Positions 15,501-25,643 of a DNA stretch of 64,000 bases are shown piece after piece. Numbering within the stretch: the first letter of the stretch is position 1; every line of letters starts with the position of its first letter. Source of the stretch: Apostichopus japonicus (taxonomy: Eukaryota > Echinodermata > Holothuroidea > Aspidochirotida > Stichopodidae). The notes below the pieces were generated by a model. That model searched no databases. It was given only the letters and a program-made list of their open reading frames with translations, and was not told where the DNA came from. The stretch lies in the NCBI RefSeq assembly GCF_037975245.1, contig NC_092575.1:29165341-29229340 (forward strand), read 5' to 3'. Both the position numbers and the translations under genes were made by a program.

Positions 15501-18500
15501 TTATACCTGCACCAGACAATTTACCAGTAACCATCTATACCTGCATCAGACAACATTTACAGCTACCATTTATTCCTGCACCAGACAAAATAACAGTTAC
15601 CATCCATATCTGCATCAGACAACATTTTTAACTAGCATCTAAACCTGCATCAGACAACATTAATAGGTACCATTTATACCTGCACCAGACAAATTAACAG
15701 TTATCATCTATGCCTGCATCAGACAAGATTTTTAATTACCATCTAAACCTGCATCAAACAATATTTTTCCATACCATTTATACCTGCACCAGACAACCTT
15801 TACAGCTACCATTATTACCTGCACCAGACATAAGCAGTTACCATCTATACCTGCATCAGACAACATTAATAGGTACCATTTATACCTGCACCAGACAAAT
15901 TAACAATTACCATGTATGCCTGCATCAGACAACATTTTTAACCACCATCTATACCTGCATCAAACAACATTTTTCCATACCATTTATACCTGCACCAGAC
16001 AAAATAACAGTTACCATCCATATCTGCATCAGACAACATTTTTAACTACTATCTATACCTGCATCAGACAACATTTTAACTACCATTTATGCCTGCATCA
16101 GACAAAATTTACAGCTACCATTTATACCTGCACCAGACATAAGCAGTTACCATCTATACCTGCATCAGACAACATTTTAACTACCATTTATGCCTGCATC
16201 AGACATTTACAGCTACCATTTATACCTGCACCAGACAATTTACCAGTTACCATCTATGCCTGCATCAGACGACATTTACAGCTACCATTTATACCTGCAC
16301 CAGACAATTTACCAGTAACCATCTATACCTGCATCAGACAACATTTACAGCTACCATTTATACCTGCACCAGACATAAGCAACTACCATTTATACCTGCA
16401 TCAGGTAACATTTACAGCTACCATTTATACCTGCACCAGACAATTTACCAGTAACCATCTATGCCTGCATCAGACAACATTTACAGCTACCATTTATTCC
16501 TGCACCAGAAAATTTACCAGTAGCCATCTATGCCTGCATCAGACAACATTTACAGCTACCATTTATACCTGCACCAGACATAAGCAGCTACCATTTATGC
16601 CTGCAACAGAAAACATTTACGGCTACCATTTATACCTGCACCAGACAATTTACCAGTAACCATTTATGCCTGCATCAGACAACATTTACAGCTACCATTT
16701 ATACCTGCACCAGACAACAATTACAGCTACCATCTATGCCTGCACCTGAAACAACATTTTTAACCACCATCTATACCTGCATCAAACAACATTTTTCCAT
16801 ACCATTTATACCTGCACCAGACAAAATAACAGTTACCATCCATATCTGCATCAGACAACATTTTTAACTAGCATCTAAACCTGCATCAGACAGCATTAAA
16901 AGGTACCATTTATACCTGCACCAGACAAATTAACAGTTACCATCTTTGCCTACCTCAGACAACATTTTTAATTACCATCTAAATCTGCATCAGACAAATT
17001 AACAGTTACCATCTTTACCTGCATCAGAGAACATTTTAACTACTATCTATACCTGCATCAGACAACATTTTAACTACCATTAATGCCTGCATCAGACAAC
17101 ATTTACAGCTACCATTTATACCTACACCAGACATAAGCAGTTACCATCTATACCTGCATCAGACAACATTTTAACTACCATTTATTCCTGCACCAGACAA
17201 TTTACCAGTAACCATTTATGCCTGCACCAGACAACATTTACAGCTACCATTTATACCTTCACCAGACATAAGCACCTACCATCTATGCCTGCAACACAAC
17301 ATTTACAGCTACCATTTATACCTGCACCAGACAATTTACCAGTAACCATCTATGCCTGCATCAGACAACATTTACAGCTACCATTTATACCTGCACCAGA
17401 CAACAATTACAGCTACCATTTATACATGCATCAGACAATTTACCAGTAACCATCTATGCCTGCATCAGACAACATTTACAGCTCTATCTTTTATACCTGT
17501 ACCAGACAAATTAACAGCTATTACCTATACTTGCACCAGACAATTAATAGCTTCCATGAATATCTGTACTTATTCCATCTATATTTGTGTTTGTAACTTC
17601 TTAGTGGTATATGCTTTGAGAGGCAGCACATTTAGTGTTAGTGCAAGATTGGAAGTAACAGCAATCAGTGGCTATTATGCTTGAAAGTCTCCATTCACAA
17701 AAGAATGTATTGAGATATTTGCCCGTTACAAATTGTAGAGGTGAACCATGCTATTTAGTTTCATTTTCATATCCTTTGTTTTCAACACTTCTCCCTTTGG
17801 AGAATACTTGCAAACGCTTTATTGATATAACAAAAAGTAAATGAATGTTTTCTTTGTTCAGTTAAGGTGGTCCTGGACACATGGGGTCATTTTGCTGAAA
17901 ATGTGTTGTACTACAGTGATGTGCAAGACAGCAGTATTCCTACTGTAGACATTAAGATACCAAATGTGGAAAGAGGTAGGATTTGTAGAGACATACCCAC
18001 TGTGTATCTAGCTGTTTGCGTGTCTGTCTGTGTGTTAGTGTGTATCTGGCTGGTTGCCTATCTGTCTTTGTGTTAGTGTGTATCTGGCTGTTTGCCTGCA
18101 TGTTTGCGTGTACGTTAGTGTGTATCTGGCTGTTTGTATGTCTGTCTGTGTGCTAGTGTGTATCTGGCTGTTTGCTTGTGTGTGTGTGTATGTTAGTGTG
18201 TATCTGGCTGTTTGCCTGTCTGTCTGTGTGTTAGTGTGTGTCTATATGTTTGTGTGGATGTCTGTGTTAGTGTGTATCTAGCTGTTTGCATGTCTGTCTG
18301 TGTGTTAGTGTGTATCTAGCTGTTTGCCTGTATGTGTGTGATATGTGTGTCTGGCTGTTTGCCTGTCCGTCTGTGTGTTAGAACTCAAGCTTGTCATTTG
18401 GGATAAATATTTAAGATTTCTTCTGCTATTTGTCTTCACTTAAATCATTAATGATAAAAGTTGATCATTGTACATTAAATAAATGTAGGATGGTTATTAA

Positions 18501-21500
18501 TCAATGCTCCTTTAATTGTATAAATATAACTACAATCTGCAAAGATGTTACACACAATTTTGTAATAATGTTAATAAGTGTTGAGTAGTGATTCAAATGG
18601 ACTGCCTAGTCATTGGGACAATTTTTGCTGCTTAAGTTACAAGTTAATAATTTATTGCTTTAATTTTGTTCTCATGAACCCTTGATATTAGTTAAAAGTT
18701 GATCATTGTACATTAAATTAATGTAGGATGGTTATTAATCAATGCTCCTTTAATTGTATAAATATAACTACAATCTGCAAAGATGTTACACACAAGTTTG
18801 TAATAATGTTAATAAGTGTTGAGTAGTGAATCAAATGGACTGCCTAGTTATTGGGACAATTTTTGCTGCTTAAGTTACAAGTTAATAATTTATTGCTTTA
18901 ATTTTGTTCTCATGAACCCTTGATATTAGTTAAAATTTTGGTTGACATTTATATTGACTTGCTTGCTTGATTCCCATGTGTGTATTGTAATATTCACTTC
19001 ATGAAGGAAAGATGTATATGACTCTGATATTAGTAAATGTTTTACCTTTTTTTCTACAGGTCACTGCAGTAAAACTTTAGAAATACTAAAAAGGTTTCTT
19101 GAAGATGAGAAGCAGGCAGAACATGACTGGTTGGTCGTTGTTGATGATGATACGATACTAAGGTAAGGATACTGACCAGCATTTTTGGTTACAATGCTGA
19201 TGGCTCGGTAACCTTTCCAATCGTGATGCTATTCCTGCATGTGTGTTTACAACTCTTTTCCTGTGGCAGCTGCCAGTAAATGGAACAAAATGCAAAATCC
19301 ATGAAAGTATGAATCATTGAACAGTTTTCAGTGTCACCTAAAAACATACTTTTTTAAAATGTATTTTAAAGGAGAATTAAACTCTGTGCTTTTGCAGTAC
19401 ATGCGGTTGGGGATAATTTTCTACTTCCATTTGTGAAATAACTAAGCAAAATAAAGTTTCCCTGAATTTTACGCGAATTTCCCAATTATTTTGTTTACCC
19501 ATTTGAACAACGGCCATTTTGTTACATTGAGGATTGAGGGCGCTTCAAAAGTGACGTAGGCAAGCCACTTCGTAACTTCAAACCAATGAAGCTTTGCATA
19601 AGAATTATAGTCTATTCACACTATGTTCGAGCATCTAGCTTAGCTTATTTCACCGGTTAAAATGCCTGAATGCCAAGCCATTGGTTGTGTTAACAGAAGA
19701 GGGGAAGAGGGAGCAGGAAAAGGAAAAAGAAAGTTTGTTATTCCAGATGGAATAAAATATCCGGAAAAGAGGGAACTTTCACTGAGGTGGCTGAACAATA
19801 TTGGGAACGAACACACGATTGATAAGTTCAGCTTTGGGAAACACAGAGTTGTGTGTGTGGACCATTTTCTGCCAGAATGCTTTGAAGAGGATCTTCGTGC
19901 CCGTATTGATTAGAGAAACTCCCCGCAAAACAACTAAAACCAGATGCGGTGCCAGAGGTTTTTGTTCATCGAACACAGAGAGGAGACGCTGCTCGGTCGA
20001 ATTGAGCCTTCTCACTTTCCAATGGCAAATAGAGCGCACACAGACACCATTCTTCGCAGTGGCTCCTGGAACTGGTACTCGTATCAGCAACAGAATTTGA
20101 GCCAGCATCACCAATAGTCGCGGACTGTGATTCTTTGCACAACTCCTCTCGATGTTTCAGTTCTTCCTCTGAATATTCTGGTTTGAAAAGATACGATTCC
20201 AATCCAAAGGCTTCTGTTTTCTTTTTCAAGATATTTGCTCGACAGTAACTGATTTAACTTTTGGAGTGCAATGATGGATGTAAGTAATGCTATCGCTAGG
20301 ACTGAGTATGCGGTAAAAGCAATCTAAACACGGTAACATCAAATCGTTGAATAGATCCAAAAATTTATATTTCCAATGACACTCGTTACAATAATAAATT
20401 GTACACACTTTTTAAGCATTTTTACAGATCAATTAAGACAAAAGATATTTTTTTGATCGATATTTTATTCATTACTATTGTTGAAAGTACAATTCTAGTT
20501 ATTTTAGGGATTGGCAACTATTTTTTTCTTGAAATACGCCAAGTGGCTCGTTTTAGTCACGGTACATCCAGGAACTGGCTCAATTCAAACAAAATGGTGT
20601 GACACATGAACCACATTCAAAACGTTTTTTCATCTCAAAGAAGTGATTTTTATGCTTTTCTATTCCTTTTACTGGAAAGACCATCTGTCGAAACATAAGA
20701 ATGGATGCAAAAAAAGCTAGGGTTTATTTCTCCTTTAAGTTAACTTTTTGTTTACGTGCTCTGAAGATACTCTTTTGTGTGGAATAGCGCTTTATAAATA
20801 TTCCTATTATTATTATGTAATGGCCAGCTTGTATACAAGATATCTCAAGAAACACAAGTTGGGTCACTGTCATGCTAAATAGGTAAATGCCCCATGATGT
20901 ATAGATGTACCCTATTGTTTGTCAACATATGTCCAAGTCCAACTCCTTTAACTCCAACAGAAAAACTTGTATGAACTAGAAATTCAGTATGTAGGGCTAC
21001 TATAGTTGCGTTTTTTCAAAGAGGTCAAAAGTCATTTGAGGTTACCAGATGTCAAAGTCTGAAAACCTTTTAACTTCAAACTCATCAAACTCATAGTTAA
21101 GAGTTGGGCACACTTTTTTAAGTAGAAGAACCCTGTTGTCTGTCAGAGAGGTCAAAAGGCATTTGAGATCAACAGAGGTGAAAGTATGAAAACCTTGTAA
21201 GCTCTACAATTTCTACAGCAAAGCTTCAAAGAACTTCATACTTGGTATGTGGATCTTACTGAGTGATTAAAAGAACCCTGCTGATTTTCATAGAGTTCAA
21301 AGGTCACTTGACATCCTTATTGGTATCTTGAAACCTCGTTATATGTGAAGCTGGAATGAACTTCAAACTTGTTCATAGATGTCAACGGTCACTTGAGATC
21401 AACAGAGATGAAAGTTTTGTAAATATAGCTATTATGCTTAGATGAATATCGTAGCTGTTTTTTGGTTCAACCTTATTGAGTATGAGAAGACTAAGTCTGT

Positions 21501-24500
21501 GGAGTTCAATGGAGCTTTGACTTCAACAGAGGTCAGTCTCAAAGCCTTGTAAACATTATTACTTCAAATGTAACAAATGTAAAGCTTTAACAAACTTCAT
21601 ATGTGGTTTGGATCCACCTTATTTATTACAAGAACCTTCTCAGACATGTGGCAAGGAATCATAAAGCTTCCTGGCTTTCTTGGTTTGGTAGTAGCCACTT
21701 CGTTATTACAGTATGTAATTTAATTACAAGTGAGCTCTTACTATTAACTATTAATTTATATTAATTACTATGAATGTGAAAGATATAGCAGAAGATGTGA
21801 AGCAGCTAAACTGTGGGTCTACACATATATGGTTTTTCAGGAATACCCATTTGTCTTCTTATGTTACAGTGTTTCCAGGCTTTTAAGGTTGTTATCATGC
21901 TATGATGCAATGGAAGAAGTGGTCCTTGGTGAACGGTACGGGTACGGTCATGGAAGAATGATAGGTTATGACTATGTAACAGGAGGTGGTGGGTAAGTTA
22001 TTTACTATACCAGTGAGAATCTTTCCTACAGCAATGAATGGTAAAATGATTGGCTATGACTATGTAACAGGAGGTGGTGGGTAAGTTATGAACTATACCA
22101 GTGAGAATCTTTCCTACAGCAATGAATGGTAGAATGATGGGCTACGACTATGTAACAGGAGGTGGTGGGTAAGTTATGAACTATACCAGTGAGAATCATT
22201 CCTACAGCAATGAATGGTAAAATGATTGGCTACGACTATGTAACAGGAGGTGGTGGGTAAGTTATGAACTATACCAGTAAGAATCATTCCTACAGCAATG
22301 AATGGTAAAATGATTGGCTACGACTATGTAACAGGAGGTGGTGGGTAAGTTATATACTTTACCAGTGAGAATCGTTCCTACAGCAATGAATGGTAGAATG
22401 ATTGGCTACGACTATGTAACAGGAGGTGGTGGGTAAGTTATATGCTATACCAGTGAGAATCGTTCCTACAGCAATGAATGGTAGAATGATTGGCTATGAC
22501 TATGTAACAGGAGGTGGTGGGTAAGTTATGAACTATAGCAGTGAGAATCGTTCCTACAGCAATGAATGGTAGAATGATTGGCTATGACTATGTAACAGGA
22601 GGTGGTGGGTAAGTTATTTACTATACCAGTGAGAATCTTTCCTACAGCAATGAATGGTAGAATGATTGGCTATGACTATGTAACAGGAGGTGGTGGGTAA
22701 GTTATGAACTATACCAGTGAGAATCGTTCCTACAGCAATGAATGGTAGAATGATTGGCTATGACTATGTAACAGGAGGTGGTGGGTAAGTTATGAACTAT
22801 ACCAGTGAGAATCTTTCCTACAGCAATGAATGGTAGAATGATTGGCTATGACTGTATTATTATGTAAAAGCAGGCACCAGGTATTAAATACAGTACAGCA
22901 ATGGTATAATGATTGGCTATGTCTGGGAGGCAATAAAGGGCAATAATGAATTCATATACTGGTGTTAATCTTGGGTACAGCAGTGGAAGAATCATTGGCT
23001 ATGATTACTGTATGTTACAACAGGCACCAGGTAGTGAATACAGTACAGCAATGGTATAATGATTGGCTATGACTGTGTGGCAATAAAGGGTAATAATGAA
23101 TTCATATACTGGTGTTAATCTTGGATACAGCAGTGGAAGAATCATTGGCTATGATTACTGTATGTCACAGCAGGCACCAGGTAGTGAATACAGTACAGCA
23201 ATGGTATAATGATTGGCTATGACTGTGTGGCAATAAAGGGCAATAATGAATTCATATACTGGTGTTAATCTTGGGTACAGCAGTGGAAGAATCATTGGCT
23301 ATGATTACTGTATGTCACAGCAGGCACCAGGTAGTGAATACAGTACAGCAATGGTATAATGATTGGCTATGACTGTGTGGCAATAAAGGGCAATAATGAA
23401 TTCATATACTGGTGTTAATCTTGGATACAGCAGTGGAAGAATCATTGGCTATGATTACTGTATGTCACAGCAGGCACCAGGTAGTGAATACAGTACAGCA
23501 ATGGTATAATGATTGGCTATGACTGTGTGGCAATAAAGGGCAATAATGAATTCATATACTGGTGTTAATCTTGGATACAGCAGTGGAAGAATCATTGGCT
23601 ATGATTACTGTATGTCACAGCAGGCACCAGGTAGTGAATATAGTACAGCAATGGTATAATGATTGGCTATGACTGTGTGGCAATAAAGGGCAATAATGAA
23701 TTCATATACTGGTGTTAATCTTGGGTACAGCAGTGGAAGAATCATTGGCTATGATTATTGTATGTTACAACAGGCACCAGGTAGTGAATACAGTACAGCA
23801 ATGGTATAATGATTGGCTATGACTGTGTGGCAATAAAGGGCAATAATGAATTCATATACTGGTGTTAATCTTGGATACAGCAGTGGAAGAATCATTGGCT
23901 ATGATTACTGTATGTCACAGCAGGCACCAGGTAGTGAATATAGTACAGCAATGGTATAATGATTGGCTATGACTGTGTGGCAATAAAGGGCAATAATGAA
24001 TTCATATACTGGTGTTAATCTTGGGTACAGCAGTGGAAGAATCATTGGCTATGATTATTGTATGTTACAACAGGCACCAGGTAGTGAATACAGTACAGCA
24101 ATGGTATAATGATTGGCTATGACTGTGTGGCAATAAAGGGCAATAATGAATTCATATACTGGTGTTAATCTTGGATACAGCAGTGGAAGAATCATTGGCT
24201 ATGATTACTGTATGTCACAGCAGGCACCAGGTAGTGAATATAGTACAGCAATGGTATAATGATTGGCTATGACTGTGTGGCAATAAAGGGCAATAATGAA
24301 TTCATATACTGGTGTTAATCTTGGGTACAGCAGTGGAAGAATCATTGGCTATGATTACTGTATGTTACAACAGGCACCAGGTAGTGAATACAATATACTG
24401 GTGTTTTGCTTTGATACAGCAATGGAATGTTTGGCTATGATGGTGTTAGCAGGTGATCAGTAGTAAATATAGTATTCTGGTGTTAATCTCACATACATCT

Positions 24501-25187
24501 TCAGTATAATGACTGGTTACGATGATGGGACGGGTTCTGTGTCAAGATTGTATTTTATTACAGGTGAAGAGACAACAGGAGTCTTACTGTATTGTCTAAT
24601 GCAGACTGAACAAAGTCTTATTTTGTTAACAGTAGGTGATGTTTATGTACACAAACTATAGGATTGTCAATTCAAAAAGGATATATCATAATGTCAACAT
24701 CTTTTTGCATTAATTATTTTTGTATTGACAGAATGGTGTTCAGTAGATCAGCCGTCTCATCCTTCATAGACAAAGGAATAAAATGTTCAAGGCACGAGGA
24801 TCCAGATGACATGATCATTGGAATGTTTGCCAAGTCTTATCAAATTCCAATAACACATTGCCCTCTTTTTCACCAGGTGAGTAATTACTTTCATTGACTT
24901 ACATCATAGAGGAAGCATTGTGTGAAATTCCTTGTATTGCAAGATGCAAGTTTAAGTATTTTACTACTTTAGAAAAGTAAGAAAAATACCAGCTTCTCCT
25001 ATTTCTTTCCCAGTCACAACCCCAACAGTATGCTCTTGGTTTCTTGAAACATCAAACACCAATCTCTTTTCACAAGCACACAAATTTGGATCCTTACGAA
25101 GTCTACCAAACTTGGTTTTATCGTGACGATGAAGCAGCAAGAAAACATGAAAGCTTGTCAAGAGAAGGACTGAGAGATGAATTGTAA
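425..25187 (+). CDS. B3GLCT: Beta-1,3-glucosyltransferase (GT31), 3' ten exons of the gene
   Basis: Gene-level entry; the exons are listed separately. Seen: ten exons (425-533, 3448-3584, 5191-5254, 7509-7649, 13687-13756, 17862-17975, 19060-19162, 21870-21992, 24732-24876, 25014-25187), all with GT-AG borders and matching phases, giving about 392 codons and a stop. Blocks characteristic of B3GLCT are present in order: [86 protein letters not shown], and terminal RDEL. Known: the enzyme extends O-fucose on thrombospondin type 1 repeats with glucose in the ER lumen and is retained by a KDEL-like tail; DDD is the metal/UDP-sugar site. The human protein is about 500 residues, so roughly 100 N-terminal residues (signal peptide and first exons) are upstream of the window. 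No frameshift or lost catalytic residue was seen, so the gene is probably functional despite its repeat-filled introns. Confidence 0.95.
583..1606. mobile_element. hAT-type non-autonomous transposon
   Basis: The ends are inverted: TAGTGTTTGCACG at 583 and CAGTGTAAACACTA ending at 1606, with further inverted GGGTACCCG blocks just inside. It is flanked by CTTTGCAT (575-582) and TTTTGCAT (1607-1614), a 7/8 match for an 8-bp duplication, the hAT size. No transposase was seen. A roughly 130-bp unit ('gatggttaggc...') is repeated three times at about 690-1070. Confidence 0.7.
1670..2800. repeat. Degenerate ~145-bp tandem repeat, GGTCA / 'tctcaagaag' family
   Basis: About seven to eight diverged units, each with an 'acgatatctcaagaag' start, a 'gtgtagaagtaccacatt' middle and GGTCA-type words (aggtca, gggtca) at the end. 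The same family recurs at about 20820-21660 and 58170-58560. Short reading frames here are not coding. Confidence 0.8.
3448..3584 (+). CDS. B3GLCT: B3GLCT coding exon
   Basis: Starts after TTTATAG with [11 protein letters not shown], continues SIIHHYKF and [11 protein letters not shown], and ends ...LLQ plus two bases before GTAAGT. An AG eleven bases further in (TTTTTAG|GG) looks like an acceptor, but only the 3448 start keeps the phase-0 join to the previous exon and restores the conserved FLGKAL. Confidence 0.93.
3913..4124. repeat. 71-bp tandem repeat, 3 copies
   Basis: Starts at 3913, 3984 and about 4055; the third copy lacks four bases. Near-identical copies indicate recent duplication. 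Intronic. Confidence 0.9.
4162..4567. mobile_element. hAT MITE with perfect 16-bp TIR and 8-bp TSD
   Basis: CAGGGTTGTCCAACCT at 4162-4177 is the exact reverse complement of 4552-4567. The flanks are the exact 8-bp duplication ATGTAGGG (4154-4161 and 4568-4575). It is 406 bp with no coding capacity and a poly-C tract inside. The 8-bp TSD and CAGGG termini point to hAT. Confidence 0.93.
4576..5190. other. Intron sequence without recognised features
   Basis: AT-rich and single-copy in this window; nothing beyond the acceptor of the next exon was seen. Confidence 0.5.
5191..5254 (+). CDS. B3GLCT: B3GLCT coding exon
   Basis: A 64-bp exon after ATAAATATAG. It completes the split Q codon and reads [21 protein letters not shown], ending phase 0 at GAG|GTAAGA. 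The DFTIDLKHE-like end is conserved in vertebrate B3GLCT. The 63-bp array starts about 20 bp after the donor. Confidence 0.92.
5272..6948. repeat. ~63-bp minisatellite array in B3GLCT intron
   Basis: About 27 units built on 'gagctaccacaatatactgg', 'aatagccttagcttgtaag' and 'ctgtagttgcatg', with short internal deletions alternating between longer and shorter forms. Several overlapping minus-strand reading frames arise only because the unit can be a multiple of three; repetitive peptides such as [10 protein letters not shown] are translation artefacts. Confidence 0.92.
7509..7649 (+). CDS. B3GLCT: B3GLCT coding exon
   Basis: A 141-bp, 47-codon, phase 0-0 exon after TTTTTCTCTGTCAG, reading [11 protein letters not shown] ... 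VQEFCADG ... HPKHISEC and ending TGT|GTAAGT. It corresponds to the linker between the N-terminal part and the GT31 catalytic domain, the least conserved part, with three cysteines retained. Confidence 0.92.
7905..12066. repeat. 79-bp minisatellite array, about 53 copies, in B3GLCT intron
   Basis: Constant 79-bp spacing (for example 7931, 8010, 8089). Each unit holds 'gtcattaaccactgtaataa', 'tattagtcagcatttgagtc' and 'attcagcac'. Most copies carry TGAGTCA, the AP-1 consensus. Variants (cacggtaaa / cacagtaaa / cacttgaaa; gtcagc / gacagc) recur in blocks, so multi-unit segments were duplicated. No spacers, so not CRISPR-like. Confidence 0.95.
12067..13350. repeat. ~25-bp minisatellite array adjoining the 79-bp array
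   Basis: Unit 'atgccactgtaagccacatc' plus 'aatca', about 50 degenerate copies, becoming more uniform toward the right (12900-13330). It begins directly at the end of the 79-bp array, sharing the word CCACTGTAA at the junction. Confidence 0.92.
13687..13756 (+). CDS. B3GLCT: B3GLCT coding exon (start of GT31 domain)
   Basis: A 70-bp exon after CTCTTTGGCAG, reading [20 protein letters not shown] then NSR, and ending at phase 1 before GTAATG. IFAVKTC.KFH is the first beta strand of the catalytic domain. It is flanked by two of the largest arrays in the window. Confidence 0.93.
13950..17560. repeat. ~34-36-bp minisatellite array in B3GLCT intron
   Basis: About 100 units of 'taccatttatacctgcacca' plus 'gacaacatttacagc', alternating with a variant 'ctatgcctgcatcagacaa'. 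It is degenerate at the left edge and more regular after 14240. Longer plus-strand frames (15710-16659, 17352-17684) are products of the array, not genes. Confidence 0.92.
17862..17975 (+). CDS. B3GLCT: B3GLCT coding exon
   Basis: A 114-bp, phase 1-1 exon after TTTCTTTGTTCAG. It reads [19 protein letters not shown] then [16 protein letters not shown] before GTAGGA. The W..(8)..YYSD..(6)..TVD pattern is typical of GT31 enzymes of this subgroup. Confidence 0.94.
18000..18380. repeat. ~37-bp GT-rich tandem repeat
   Basis: About ten degenerate units of 'gtgtgttagtgtgtatctgg' plus 'ctgtttgcctgtctgtc' immediately after a B3GLCT donor. The VCVLVCIWL-type frames it creates are artefacts. Confidence 0.85.
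18456..18930. repeat. 238-bp direct duplication
   Basis: The block starting AAAAGTTGATCATTGTAC at 18456 recurs at 18694 with only a few substitutions. A simple recent tandem duplication inside the intron. Confidence 0.92.
19060..19162 (+). CDS. B3GLCT: B3GLCT coding exon with DDD metal-binding motif
   Basis: A 103-bp exon after TTTTTTTCTACAG. It reads [17 protein letters not shown] and [12 protein letters not shown] and ends at phase 2 before GTAAGG. DDD is the DxD-type motif that coordinates the divalent cation and UDP-glucose. Confidence 0.95.
19662..19995 (+). pseudogene. THAP-domain protein remnant (Kolobok-encoded)
   Basis: The reading frame from ATG 19662 starts [13 protein letters not shown] and shows the C2CH zinc ligands of a THAP domain: Cys4, Cys9, then C..H in RVVCVDHF near residues 66-70, with the conserved Trp of RWLNNIGN. 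It stops at a TAG at 19911. Related sequence continues in other frames (RETPRKTTK, then [12 protein letters not shown]), so at least two frameshifts have broken it. THAP domains bind DNA and here would recognise the element ends. Decayed transposon gene, not a host gene. Confidence 0.8.
19966..20408 (-). pseudogene. Minus-strand decayed coding segment in the same Kolobok element
   Basis: Two minus-strand frames that overlap by four bases (20226-20408, then 19966-20229) look protein-like: [15 protein letters not shown] and [20 protein letters not shown], followed by [17 protein letters not shown]. They would join with one frameshift. They run convergent to the THAP remnant. I do not recognise the family with confidence; the WCxC segment recalls zinc-binding domains found with THAP proteins in invertebrate transposons, but one expected cysteine is absent. 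Confidence 0.35.
20820..21660. repeat. Degenerate GGTCA / 'atctcaagaa' family repeat
   Basis: Roughly six diverged units with 'gaggtcaaaagtcatttgag', 'gaaaaccttgtaa' and 'aacttcatacttggt' blocks, the same family as 1670-2800 but older. Confidence 0.7.
21870..21992 (+). CDS. B3GLCT: B3GLCT coding exon; its 3' end seeds the intronic 88-bp array
   Basis: A 123-bp exon after TCTTATGTTACAG. It reads [38 protein letters not shown] and GG, ending at phase 2 before GTAAGT. The last 40 or so bases and the donor are repeated nine more times in the following intron, so this is the first of ten near-identical donors. It is chosen as the real exon because only this copy continues upstream into conserved coding sequence. 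Confidence 0.95.
21952..22850 (+). repeat. 88-bp array made from an exon 3' end and its splice donor
   Basis: Exon sequence encoding [13 protein letters not shown] with donor GTAAGT, plus about 48 bp of intron, is repeated at exact 88-bp spacing (donor G at 21993, 22081, 22169 and so on): the genuine exon end plus nine copies. Each copy also has TTTCCTACAG or TTCCTACAG upstream, so it resembles a 49-bp exon with acceptor and donor. The copies carry 'aatggtagaatgattgg' where the exon has 'catggaagaatgatagg'. The last unit is truncated at about 22850. Confidence 0.95.
22851..24400. repeat. 180-bp higher-order array derived from the 88-bp units
   Basis: Exact 180-bp period, about 8.5 copies. 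Each unit contains two diverged relatives of the exon-derived monomer ('atggtataatgattggctat' and 'gtggaagaatcattggctat'), so it is a dimeric higher-order repeat. The donor equivalent has decayed to GGTAGTG. Confidence 0.93.
24732..24876 (+). CDS. B3GLCT: B3GLCT coding exon with PDDM motif
   Basis: A 145-bp exon after TTTTTGTATTGACAG. It completes the fourth glycine of GGGG and reads [37 protein letters not shown], ending phase 0 before GTGAGT. PDDM is the equivalent of the GT31 E/D-D-V/M acceptor-site block. Confidence 0.95.
25014..25187 (+). CDS. B3GLCT: B3GLCT last coding exon with RDEL ER-retention signal
   Basis: Starts after CTATTTCTTTCCCAG with [34 protein letters not shown] and ends SREGLRDEL then TAA at 25185-25187. 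The terminal RDEL is a KDEL-type signal; human B3GLCT ends REEL, so the position and role are conserved. Confidence 0.95.
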   Translation, partial: SQPQQYALGFLKHQTPISFHKHTNLDPYEVYQTWFYRDDEAARKHESLSREGLRDEL

Positions 25188-25351
25188 TGTACCTTGTCAT
25201 GTACTGCAAGTAAACATATTGCAGAATAACTGCTGTCAAAGTAACTTGAATTTTGATTTAATGTATCAAAGTGATGAGAATGAATTGGCTGAAATGGAAG
25301 TACATCAAAGTCATTGTTTTTCTAAGCACTAATGCCATACCCAGCATAGTG

Positions 25352-25357
25352 AATAAA
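25352..25357 (+). promoter_or_regulatory. B3GLCT: Poly(A) signal AATAAA of B3GLCT
   Basis: First AATAAA after the stop codon, 165 bp downstream, giving a short 3' UTR that ends before the 77-bp array. Confidence 0.6.
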
Positions 25358-25643
25358 GTATTTAAAAACTGAGTTCTGTTGAAGGTTGACATGGTTGTTG
25401 GAGGCAAGTTATGGCCAATATGTGTATAGGGTCAGGAGTAACCTACCATGAACATGAGCTGGTATAGCCTCTCACACATTATAATAGTTGGTGTAGTATG
25501 CATTGAACTAGGAGCATATTGTAAAAATGCAATCCTTCTCATTTGAGATAAATGGTAAAATATTACCATATCCCTCCTTGGTTGAGCAGAAGATCACCAC
25601 AGATTGGATTTCATATGTTATTTATAAGCTCTAGTATCAGGTA

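Larger units (their letters stand above)
19370..20734. mobile_element. Kolobok DNA transposon with THAP remnants, in B3GLCT intron
   Basis: Flanked by TTAA on both sides (19366-19369 and 20735-20738). Ends are inverted: AGGAGAATTAAAC at the left and GTTTATTTCTCCT at the right (12 of 13 match). TTAA duplications plus a THAP zinc finger define the Kolobok superfamily as described. The coding regions are broken, so it is not autonomous. Confidence 0.82.

Noticed and set aside
12725-17684. Plus-strand frames of 100-250 codons ([16 protein letters not shown] repeats)
   Set aside because: Produced by the 25-bp and 35-bp arrays; no start context, domain or splice logic.
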